The notes under the pieces: model-generated
The model's database searches: none
What the model saw: the letters and a program-made list of their open reading frames with translations, nothing else
Told to the model about the DNA's origin: nothing
Position numbers and translations under genes: made by a program
Assembly: GCA_905331475.1 (NCBI GenBank)
Contig: CAJNYU010004277.1
Coordinates: 186,001-250,000, forward strand
Source of the DNA: Rotaria socialis
Taxonomy: Eukaryota; Rotifera; Eurotatoria; Philodinida; Philodinidae
Direction of reading: 5' to 3'
Length of the DNA stretch: 64,000 bases
In this document: positions 24,901 through 36,300 of the stretch, one piece after another
How the letters are laid out: the number at the start of each line of letters is the position of its first letter
Numbering within the stretch: position 1 is the first letter of the stretch

Positions 24901-25894
24901 GGGAGAGCGAAAATTGGTCGAACGAAAATTGATCGCGGTTAATTGACCGATACGAAAAATTGGTGGAGAAACGTATAATAATATAATTAGTTTGTTTTTA
25001 TCAAAAATAGAAGCGGATACTCTTCAGTAGAATTATGCATAAATTCTACCTTTATTGTGACACAATTATAGAATTACTCACACTCAAAACGAACAATTGA
25101 CAAACAGAAGAGTAAAAATCAGGAAGACGAGCTGCAGCATGATCAGATAAATTCGTGAGACAATAATCAATAACATTTTGTGTAGCCTCGCTTGAATTAA
25201 GTGCTCAATGACGAATTTTTCCTTCAAATATTCGAATTTCAGTTGAAACGGGATTACCAGGATGATTATGATTATCGTCTTCGTGTAATAATGTTGTATG
25301 AGTACAGTTAGTGTGAATTCGTCCGTTACATTTAAATGTTCGAACATGTTTACATTTCCAATAACTTTTATCATTAGTGGTTTTATCGATAGTATAAGCG
25401 AAACCTTTACAAATTAACAAAGGTTTGTTCTTTTCTGTTGTACTGAATGTAAACGTTGACATTTGTGAAAAATAGTAGTGTTCCGTTTACATATATAAGT
25501 TTTAATATAATGTATTAAGAGTCTTTTAATCTAATCATTATTGGATCAAGTGAACTCTAGCTTATTGTGATGGATGTTATAAAAAAAAATGATAAGCTTA
25601 TTTGAAGCAATCTAAACATATAACAATTCCCACATTTCAGACAAATATGTGCTCTCTTTGAGGAGTAATTTCTCTATGATCTGAAAATTCTATTTTTTAT
25701 CGTTTAACTTATTAGTATTAATTGCAAGTTTACTTAGAAGATCCTTTTTTTAAAATTAAGCTCTAATTGTTTTTTTATCCCTACGAATTTTTGTATTGAC
25801 CACTTTTCGTATCGGTCAATTTTCGTGTCGACCAATTTTCGTATCGGTCAATTTTCGTTCGACCAATTTTCATTCGAGCAATTTTCGTAGACCC
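24901..25894. mobile_element. Non-autonomous Mutator-like element carrying a FLYWCH ORF
   Basis: A 994-bp element flanked by a perfect 9-bp direct repeat, TTTCAAATT, at 24892-24900 and 25895-25903. Its ends are inverted repeats built from a short reiterated unit: left GGGAGAGCGAAAATTGGTCG, right (reverse complement) GGGTCTACGAAAATTGCTCG, continuing with further GAAAATTG(A/G)(T/C)CG units; the right arm has more units (to about 25785). The only coding segment is a FLYWCH zinc-finger frame on the minus strand. Autonomous MULEs often encode FLYWCH plus a MULE transposase, so this is best read as an internally deleted copy that lost the transposase domain. Confidence 0.82.
25115..25462 (-). pseudogene. 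FLYWCH zinc-finger N-terminal part of a MULE transposase gene, stop-interrupted
   Basis: FLYWCH fingers bind DNA and commonly precede the MULE transposase domain. From the ATG at 25462 I read a single finger with the expected pattern: a start near FTFSTTEKNKPLLICKGFAY, YWKCKHVRTFKCNGRIHT, and HEDDNHNHPG. An in-frame TGA at 25207-25205 interrupts the frame right after EGKIRH. Beyond the stop the same frame continues with TQNVIDYCLTNLSDHAAARL and PDF (to about 25115), which matches the linker usually found between the finger and the transposase. No transposase homology follows. The TGA probably arose from an Arg codon. It is inside the MULE-type element at 24901-25894, so this is transposon cargo, not a host gene. 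Confidence 0.75.
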
Positions 25895-25903
25895 TTTCAA
25901 ATT

Positions 25904-26691
25904 CATACATAACACGAAGACAAATCTTCTTTTATCGGTCAATTCAAGCAACAAGTTAATATAAAATCGTATATTAAAAATATAATTTAAGATTTTAATT
26001 CTTTTTTTTTTATTGAAATGTGTATATATATGTTTATATAGAAAAAAAGAGAGAAGAAAAAGAAAAGATCTTGACTGATTAATTAATGAGAATGTGCGAA
26101 TGTGTTGAACAATAAATGAAATAATGCACGCATTCTATCTAGAACAATTATTTTCACACAAGACGAACAAAAAGAACAAGCATGTATATGTGTGTTTTTT
26201 TTCTTTTTTCTTATGAGTAGCAAACAATCAACAAACACGCGTTAAGAGAGAGAGATAGAACAAGAAATTTATAGATCAAGATACAAAAACAGAAAAAAAA
26301 AGAAGTGAAAGAAAGCGAGCCTAGCTCTAAAAGAACATCAAAAATGTTTCTATCATCATTGTTTTGTATAGTAAACAAGACAATATTTTTTGTAATTGTA
26401 AAGTTGAGTAGCAAAGCGTAATGATAAATAGATGAGCACAAGCGAGAAGAAGAAAAAACAAAAGCGCAAGAGATCAACAATTACGTATGTCAAACGTTCG
26501 AGAAATAAACTTTGATTGATCGTGATTTAACTTATATATATATATATATTTTTTTTTGTGCGTTTTCTTTTATTTATTATTCTCGCAGACGACGATTATA
26601 TAAGAATGACTATTAAAGATTAAATGATAAGAAGCAAAGAAGAAGAAAAAAAACTTGAAATCTATCAATTGTCTTTCCTTAATCATTTAGT
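25904..26691. other. Intergenic, no gene recognised
   Basis: AT-rich sequence between the MULE element and the stop codon of the tau-like exons. It holds a (TA)n tract at about 26532-26548 and purine-rich stretches at 26040-26065 and 26240-26310. It probably includes the 3' UTR of the gene ending at 26692. Confidence 0.5.
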
Positions 26692-27219
26692 TTATTGGTC
26701 ACCGTCGTCAGGTTTTTGGGATTCCATTATTTCATTGGATGTTTCACCAACTTTTTCATTATTAACTGTTGCACTAGCTTCATTACTGCCACCACCTGTT
26801 GTCATGATTTCACTAGCATTGCTATCAGCGTTTGGTTTGGATTTCTCTTTAGGATCAGGTTTTTTATTGCCAACCTTCAACAACAACAATAAAATGAAAT
26901 GCATGAGAGAAAGACTTTTTTTTCAAACTTACCTTAGCAGCACTACCGACTGGTTTCGGATGAGCGCTGTCAAGTGAACCTGTTTTCGATTTTGCATTCA
27001 ATGGTAATTTTTGAGTTGACGGCTAGAAAATTAAAAGCTATTAATAGATAAAAATTCACAAAGGGATTCGATTGGCAACTAAATTGATATGAATTTTTAT
27101 CAATTTATCTAGAGAGTTCTATTGTTTCGATTAGTTACCTTAGGAGGACCAGCTGGTGCTTTGTGTGTTGTACTTGCTTTCGACGTTGGTGCACTCCCTT
27201 GTGGTTTAGCACTCGTAAC
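26692..27219 (-). CDS. Tau/MAP2/MAP4-like C-terminal exons
   Basis: Three phase-0 exons, 27219-27139, 27022-26933 and 26874-26692 (TAA), splice with introns of 116 and 58 bp. The protein is Lys/Pro/Ser-rich. AKSKTGSLDSAHPKPVGSAAK is followed, exactly at an exon junction, by VGNKKPDPKEKSKPNADS and then a GGGS. This matches the spacing of tau-family tubulin-binding repeats (KSKxGSxxN..H.PGGG, K|V, NKKLD), including the tau exon boundary between repeats 1 and 2. The match is degenerate: the PGGG of the first repeat is PVGS. There is no ATG at the start, so these exons need an upstream donor. Phase-compatible donors are the SP-repeat gene at 38318 (ACG|GTGAGA) or a cryptic site in the last exon of the repeat protein near 27382. 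Confidence 0.6.
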
Positions 27220-27347
27220 CTGAAATGTATATAAATAGCATTTAATATCGATCATTAGTTTTCAAGTATGAGAAAGATAGGAACAGGGAATTTGTGTACG
27301 GCTCATTAGAGAGAATAAGGCACGAAGCTAAAATAAATATTCATATG

Positions 27348-30300
27348 TTAGTTAAATGATGATTTGTTGTTGACTTTAAAAAACAAATCTACCAAACATT
27401 GAGATTCTGATGATTGAATTGGTGGAAGAATCTAATGAGAAAAGAAATGAGATGAGATTCGAAAGGAAAATATTTACTTGATAATTAGATAAAGGATAGA
27501 AATCATTTTGAAAAGATGCGATTCTTAACGGGTGAAGTTGTTTCTGATTGAGAAACTGAAAGAGTAAAATTTTACGGAGAAAATATAAATTTAATATACT
27601 CGTGGTTGATATGACAAATTCCAACAATCAATATGTGAAACAGGTTCAAACTTGAATAGAAAGTAGTTGACTTAAGATATTAAAATATCTAAAAATTCCT
27701 ACATGCATTTGACGTTGTTTTGGTAGATTTTGTCTGTTGTTAATTTCATTTTTCGGAGTAGAAATAAAAATTGTTTCTTCACGAACTAATGATGGTTCTG
27801 GCATCTGAATGAACCAATCAACTTTTATATTACGAATTTCTTTCCCCATCCTATTTACTTTAAGTAATTTTCGTTTCGATGGTTTAATATTATCTCGCCA
27901 AGTATTAACTGATGATTTTGGATCAATAAAGGCTAAATTCTAAATTAAAAACAACCCAGTGAGCAAGACGAGTAGAGATTAATGTAAATATTGAAATTTT
28001 CATAGCAACTGCAGTTTGTCATTAACACTCTTCTTTTTTAGACTTTCCATGATTTCAGTAACATGCTTATGAAGCATATGAAAATGCTAACTCAGTTTTT
28101 TCGTGAATAACGACTATTCTTATACCTGCTGTTCAATTGACAATGAGCGTGATCTCGATGAGTCAATCTTAAAAAAGAAAACAAAACTCGTGTAAAGGAT
28201 GTTTAAAAATATTATTTTGTTTCCTGACATGTTCATTCCAAGTATCAATCGTCGGTTTAACATGATTGAAATCAATCATTGATGTTTCTAGTTGTTTAGT
28301 ATCGTTGGGCCAAGTACTTGTATGCATCTGTTCGTTTCGTTGAAAAGGTTTTCTTGAAAGATCATTCCAATTATCTACTGTTGGTTTGCCAATAATATTT
28401 ATTGGTTGAGGGATATCAGTACCTGCCACTTTTGGTTTTATTGATTTCTAAAGAAAACGTTTTCGATATTAAAACTTAAAGTAAGAAAATTTATTTACTT
28501 TTGAATTCCAGGTATGAATAGCTGGTTTCGGATCAGTAAAAGTAGCTTGTTGATTTCGAGTTATACTTAGCGATCGATCTCGTTTGCTTGTTTGTTGACC
28601 GTTCCATGAATGAATTCTTGATTTAGCTTCAATATGAATCGGATGAGACTTGGAATGGGCCATGAAGTTATTTGTCTAAAAAATTAATTTGAATGAAACT
28701 AATTTTTTCAGAAGATTACAATAATCTTACGAGAGCATTTTGTTGGTGTTTAGATAACGATTTCTGAGATTGAAATGTATTTACTTTTGAATGAGCTTCA
28801 AAATGAATGGGCCGATCGAAAATCTATACATAAAGATTAGAACTAATTTTTATTAAAGTGTCATTCTTTTACTTCAACGGTATTTTGTGATGTTTTATAT
28901 TGATCATTCCAAGTATTAAGACTTGGTTTAATATGTAATAGATCAATTGGTCGATTTAATATTGATTTTGATCGATGCAAATCAGTATTCTAAAAATAAA
29001 ATCGAATTTGTGGTCTTGTTAATGAATATATAATACTTTGGGTGGTGGCTCAAGCCATGTATCAATTTTTGACTGAGTATCAACATAAATGAATTGTTGT
29101 TTGTCTCGAAATATTTCTTTTCGTTTTACAGTTACATTGTTATCATTCCAGGTGTTCACCTTTGGTTGTGCTTGAACATGAACTGGTTTATGCACAAGCT
29201 TGAAAAAGTAAAAATAGTATTTCGCGTAAAATTTGAAACAGCACAGAACCTACCTGAGATTTTGTTGATGGAATCGACTGTTTCCTTGAATTAGATTGCC
29301 AAGTATCTAAACGCGAGCGAGCAACGACATGTAATCTTTGCTGCCTGACCTAGAATAGGAGTTATAAATTGCAGATTAGCTATTGTAGCTTTATCTTTAT
29401 TACAATTGGGGCGCTCGATTGACGAATAGATTCTTTTATGTTTTGCCAAAAATCAATTTTCGATCGGGCAACAACATTTATCGGACGATTGAATAGGTTT
29501 TTCTATAAAATGTAAAGAAAGTTCATTGTAGAACGGTTCGATGTTTTATTTCTATTTACCTTTTTCACAATGCGTCCTTGTCGTACTCCTGACCAGGTAT
29601 CAATTTTACTTTGAACATTTACATAAACTGGATTATTAATCTAACATAATAAAAAAATACTCTATTCAAGATCAATCAGATTTATTTTAATACAAACCAT
29701 TCGATGATTATGATCAGTGATCGATTGAGTTTGTGCTCTCCATGTATCAATTTTTGAGTGGGCTTGAACATGTACAGGCTGATCAATCGATTTCGAAACT
29801 GATGCAATAGGTTTGTCTCTTTCATCACGCCATGTGTCAACGCGAGAACGAGCATTGATTTGAATCGGATGATTTATTAGTTTCTGCAAGAAGAAACAAC
29901 AGGCTACCGATCAGGAAACGCAATTTTATAATCAATACCTTTGAATTCGTATTCATTTGATTTGTCGTTTGTTGCCAAGTATCAATTTGAGGTCGAATAT
30001 TGATATATAACGGTTGATGAGAAATCTATTTGGAAAAATAAAAGTAAAACCTGAAGGAAAACATAATTGATTTACTTTGCTTGTATTTCGGTGGGCTTTA
30101 TTATTTGTTGATAACCATGTATCTATGCGTGATTGTGGTTTGATATAGATTTTTTCATGAATAGTAGGAACACTTTTTGAACGTTGAACTACATTCTTTT
30201 TTGTTTGCCAATTATCAATCATTGAATGAGCATGAATATAAAGTGGCTGGTGAAGAATTTTCGATCTAGTATTAGATGCTAACACAGAAAAATTCCAATT

Positions 30301-33300
30301 ATCAAGACGACTTCGTCCTAGGATGTGAACTGGTTTATTAATCTAAATAAAACAATTGAATTAAACAGAAGATTAGAATAATTATGAAGAAGTCGTACAG
30401 GTGATAGGCTACGGCGTCGCTTTCGATAGACAGATTCGTTTTCCCATGTATCAATTCTACTTTTGCCGTGTATTTGAACTGGACGATGAATCATAGGATT
30501 TCTTATAAATGGAGATGAATGCTCAACGGTTTGCCAATTATCAATTCTACTTTGTCCAATAATATGAACCGGTTTATGAATCTAAGCAAACAAAATTAAT
30601 CGAAACTATTTCTACAGAAAAATCTTTGTACCTGTGCAACACTGTCAGCTGTACGTTTTAATGGTAACGATTGCCAACTGTCGATTTGACTTTTAGCTTG
30701 AATTTGAATCCGACGATTCATTTGTGAAAATCTACTAGTCTGAGGCTTTCTACCCATTTCTTGCCAAGTATCAATTCGACTTTGACCGATAATATGAACT
30801 GGCTTATGGATCTAAATCATCAATACCAATGATTAAGTTTATTTTTAAAAGAATGAAGTTCTCTTTTTTTACCTCTGCAACACTTCGAGCTCGCCGGCGT
30901 GTAGTTAGCGTTTGCCATGTATCTATTCGGCTTTTAGCGTGAACTTGAATAGGATGATTAATAAGCTGATTTTTACGAGAATGTGGTATTGTTTCAGATG
31001 TACGCCAAGTATCCACACGATTTTGGCCACTAATATGAATGGGCTTTTGAATCTAGTAACAATCGAAATCAATTTAATGCTTGGACAATGATAAAATTCA
31101 TACATCAGTAGCACTATGAGCGCGTCGACGTGGTAATAGTGTTTGCCATGTATCTATGCGACTTTGACCAACAATATGAACTGGTCTATCAATCTTAAAG
31201 ATCAACGAAATCAGATGATCTTTGTTATTAAAAAGAAAAAATCAAAAATACATACTACTTCTGTAGGACTATAAGCACGTGAGCGGGACGGTTGTGTTTG
31301 CCAAGTGTCTATACGACTTTTAGCTTCAATTTTAATTGGCTGATGTAGTACTTGTTTTTTATTAGGTTCAGAAATGTGTGCAGATTTTCGCCAAGTATCA
31401 ATTTGGCTGTGTGCATGAATAACAAAAGGTTGAGATACCTAAAGGCCAATAGGTTAGATAATCGTTATTTTTAACTTTATCAACTCTTACTTCGTGAGCA
31501 CTATGTGCTCTTCGTCGAGGTATTGATATTTGCCAAGTATCGATTCGACTCTTAGCCTCTACTTGAATAGGACGATTTACTATATGATGATGGCTCGTGG
31601 GAAGTTTTCTTTCTGCTGTTTGCCAGGTATCCACTCGACTTCGACCAATAATATGAACCGGTCTATGAATCTAAAATAGCAAAGGTTTTGTTTTTAACAA
31701 TTTACTTAAATATTTGAAGAATTTTTGTACTTCAATAGCGCTGTGAGCTCGTCTTGACGATGTTTTTGTCTGCCAAGTATCAACGCGACTTCGGCCAATT
31801 ATTTTTAATGGTTTATCAATCTAAATTAAAATTTTATCCATAAAATTTTGGCTTTTATTTCTTCAAAACTATGAAATTACTTGAGTTACAAGTGGTTGAT
31901 GTTTAGGATGAAATGAACTTTGCAGCCAATTATCTACCTTACTTTTCCCAATCACTTGCATAGGCTTATCAAAAATCTAAATGAATAAGCCTGTCAGGTT
32001 TTTAAAAATAAAAAAGTTCGTGCCCTACTTTCGAAGTATGTGATCGACTATATGGTTGAGATTTTTGCCATGTATCGGTTCGACTTTTGCCTTCAATTAG
32101 TATGGGGCGATTAAAAACCTATAGAGGAAAGACAATAAAACGTCAGAACTTATTTCATTTCAGGAAAGAAATTTTGAATAAAACAATACAAAGAGTTTTG
32201 AATCAATAAATAATTAGAAAGTTCTGACAATTTCAAGAAAAACGACCAGATCTTTCTTGAGGTCATTATCTTTCGAATAAAAAAAAGAATCCAATCTAAT
32301 TCGATGAAACTTGAAGACTATTGTCTGAATAGGGCAATATTTAGATCAAAACTATTTACGCCTACGATATGAACATAAATTTTTTGTTAAATCCTACTTT
32401 TTTTAACTGTAATTTTTGTTCATATTGTTGTTTATTCCATGTATCAACACGACTTCTAGCATGAATAACCAGAGGCTTATGAACCTAATAGGCAATTTTA
32501 TAATGAATACGGATAATTTTGTAGTTTTCGTTTTTACCGTTCGTTTGATTTGATTTTGATGAATAGGTTCTTGCCGTAACCATGTATCTATTCGACTTTT
32601 TCCTTGCATTTGTATTGGTTTATGAACAGCCTTTATACAAGAAAAATGTTTTTTCTTTAAACAAATTTAGTTTCGTTTTATTCTTTTCATACGCGTTGAA
32701 AGCGGGATGTTGGATGTATAGAATGTGTTTGCCATGTATCAATTCGACTGTGTCCAATTATATTTAATGGTTTATGAACAATCTAAGATAATCAATTGAT
32801 ACTCATACATAGCGAAAAATCAATCTACCTGAAAAGCACTATGAGCTCTACGTATTGGCGGTTTTAACCCAGCATCAATTTTACTTTTACCAGTCACTTG
32901 TATTGGCCGATGAATAATCTTTAAAGAAAAAAACAAAAGACAGCTTTCAGTGAAATTTAATTGGAAAAAAGCGTCGTACTTGAGCACTAGTACTTCGTGA
33001 ACGAGACGATAATTTTAGCCAGGTATCAACACGTATTTTACCTTGGATTTTTATTGGTTTATGAAATATTTTAATTTTTGATTGCGATTCAATATACGGT
33101 CTTCTTAGCCAAGTATCAATTTTTGGTTTAGCTTCAACACGTGGTGTACGATTTAGAATATTTGAAGGCATGCTAGCTTTCAATTCATCATTCCATACAT
33201 CGTATGGTTTTGGATGATAGAAAATCTTTCGATTTTTCAAACGACGTCGTCTTAATGGTGGCCGATGATAATTTCTATTCCAACAATCAATACGAGCGAC

Positions 33301-36300
33301 AGCATAATGAATTTTTTTCCAAGCAATTCTTTTTCGTATCATTTTGTTTGAAACAATTTTTAAAATTTCCTGACGACTTCCCGGAATATGGATTGTTAAT
33401 TCACGCCATAAGATTGTTGGTGGTTCTTGAGAAATAGCACGAAAATGTTTTACTTTTCCTTTTTCTATCGGCAATTGAACACTCTTCGGACGGATACGTT
33501 GATCAAGTTGATCTACTGTTGAATATTGAATTGTATCATCAACATATTCATAAACAGCATGCAAAGCTCGATTAAGCAGTAAATATTCTATAGATCCTGT
33601 TGATGCCTGAAATTAATTAAACTGTAAATTGAAAGAAAATTAGAGAAAGTATTGTAATACTTGATGTAATGATAATTGTGTTGAATCGTAAGGTAAGGCT
33701 TGTTCAACAGGTTGATCTTCTTGAAATTCGTTTGATGAATACATCGCATACTGACGAATAAAATCAAGATCATATGCAATTGAACGCAGCTAAAAAAAGA
33801 AATACGTTAATATCGTCTTTTTTGGTGGTCGGTTTATTTTACGCTTGCAAAAGATAATTGACTTGATTGATATTCTAATGTTTCTTCAGGTGGATTACAT
33901 TCATTAAATTCGTTAGTTTCATATGTTGCATATTGTTTTTCAAAATTAGAATCATGCACAGCTGCCTGAAGCTATAGAAAGAAACAAGACAAGATAAATA
34001 ATTATAGTGACTTCGGTTTAAAATCTACTTGTTTAAGAGAATATTTTGTCGGTTCACGGTCCAATAAATTTTCAAGTTCAATGAATTCATTTAATTCATT
34101 TGATATGTATTCTGCATATTGTTTATCAAAATCGAGATTATAAACATTGGATTCAAGCTAAAATAATCGAGTATCAAAAAAATTCATGGTCAAGATTTTT
34201 TCTTTACTTGTTTAAGAGATAATTGCGTTGGATAATAATTTAGTGTTTGTTCCGGTTGATGATATTCATGGAATTGATTGGTTTCATAAAGTACATGTTG
34301 TTCGTCGAACTCTAGTTTATATGGTTCCGATTGAAGCTAAAATGCCAGAGATAAAAAGTTTTGACCGAAGACTCTTTTCTTTATAGTACATACTTGTTTA
34401 AGAGAATAGATCGATGGATCCCGAGGAACTGTTTGTTGGAGATGCTGATGTTCATTGAATTCTTTTGGAACAAATTCTGCATATTGTTTTTCATAATCAA
34501 TTTCATATGTTTTTGGTTGAAGCTAAAATATAAAAGGTCGACTTTTATTCGCTATTGAATTGTCAATATACTTTTTTAACAGAATATTTTGTCGAATCTC
34601 GACCGAGTGTCTGTTCTGGTCGATGAAATTCATTAAATTGCTTAGCTTCATGAAGTGCATACTGTTTTTCAAAATCAAGTTCATAGATATCTGACTGAAG
34701 CTAAAAATATACGAGATAAAATTTGATAAGCGAATGTTTTTCCTTTGAACATACTTGTTTAAGAGAATATTTCGATAAATCATGATGTGGTACTTGTTCC
34801 ATTTTTTGATTTTCTTCATATTGATTCGCTTCATGGAGTGCATATTGTTTTTCATAACCAAGTTTATATATATTAGATCGAAGCTAAACGAGAAAAATTC
34901 ACAAGTTGAATAGCTGGGAATATGCGTACCTGTTTAATGGGATATATCGATGGATCACGAACTACCGTTTGTTCGAGTTTTTCATGTTCATTAAATTCTT
35001 TTGGAACGAATTCAGCGTATTGTTTTTCATAATCATCTTCATAAATTGTTGGACGAAGCTAAACATACAGGCAAATGATACTTTGTTTTGCAGTCTTTTA
35101 ATTATCGTGTTCGCCGTCCGTCAAATTAGAAACAGACTTCCTTTAGTATAGATGCTCAAATTTTAACATCGTGTCTTTCATTTTTGTAAGAAACAAGAAT
35201 GAAAATGTGTCGGACTCTCATATTCAACCTTGAGAAGCAATGCATTTCAGAATGAAATAAATAATCGAGATGATTTACTTTCTTAATGGATAATTTTGTT
35301 GATTCATAATCTAGTGTTTGTTCGAATGTTTCAAATTCATTATATTGTTTTGAACTAAGTTCAGCATATTGTTTTTCGTAATCGAGACGACACGTACTTG
35401 AACGAAGCTGTACAAAATCAAAAATATTATTTTAAATAAAATAAAAATCAATTACTTTTTCAGTAGGTAATTCGTCTGAATCATATTTCGCTGCTTTTTC
35501 TGTTGGAATATATTCGTTGAGTTGTTGTGCGGTAAAAGTTGCATATTGCTTTTCATAGTCGAGATCGTATATACTGGAATCAACCTTCAACAAACGGTTT
35601 ATGATTATTTCATATTGATTTTTATATTACTTTTTTTTTAGGATAAGTTTCTGGTGGTTTTGTCACAGCTTGGTCGAATTCAAGTTCAGTTAAATATCGT
35701 TCTTCGCCTAAATAATAGCGTACTGGTACTGGCGGAGATGTAGTTACCTAGAAAAAAAAATAGAGATTTTTATAGTTATTTCATAAAATGCTTTGTTTTT
35801 TCAGAAAAATCTCAAGTTTCATATCCAGATTGAAAAGGCTAACTGTTAGACACTATATTAATAATAATTACTTGAATAGGATCTTCATACTGTTCTATAA
35901 TGATCTGAGGAGGTTTCTAAAGAATATAATATGCGCATATGATGACAATGAAGAATTAAGATAGATCTTCTCACTTCAATTTGTCGAGTCGTCGTTGGAG
36001 GATTAATGCGTCTTTTATTCAGAGTACGAACTTCAGTAATCTAAATAACATAACATTTTCTGTTTATTTTAGTATAGTTAAATTTTTCTTCTACTAACTT
36101 GAGGAGGTTGTGGTTCAATAAATTCCCTTACAATTTCAACTTGTTGTACAGGTTTTTCAATAATCTAAATACGTATAAGAGATATAGAATAGATCGTACA
36201 AAAAAAGAAACATGCAGATTCTTACTTCAACTGTTTCAGTGGGTAGTTTTTGTATTTCTCGAGTAACACTAACAGTTTGACTTGCTTGTTCAATTTCAAA

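Noticed and set aside
25084..25374. Second minus-strand frame overlapping the FLYWCH sequence
   Set aside because: It is a different frame over the same DNA; the FLYWCH motifs and linker (LSDHAAARLPDF) are in the other frame.
34523..34861. Open frame crossing several introns of the 43-residue repeat region
   Set aside because: It is in a shifted frame; the phase-0 exon frame gives consistent repeats and good splice sites.
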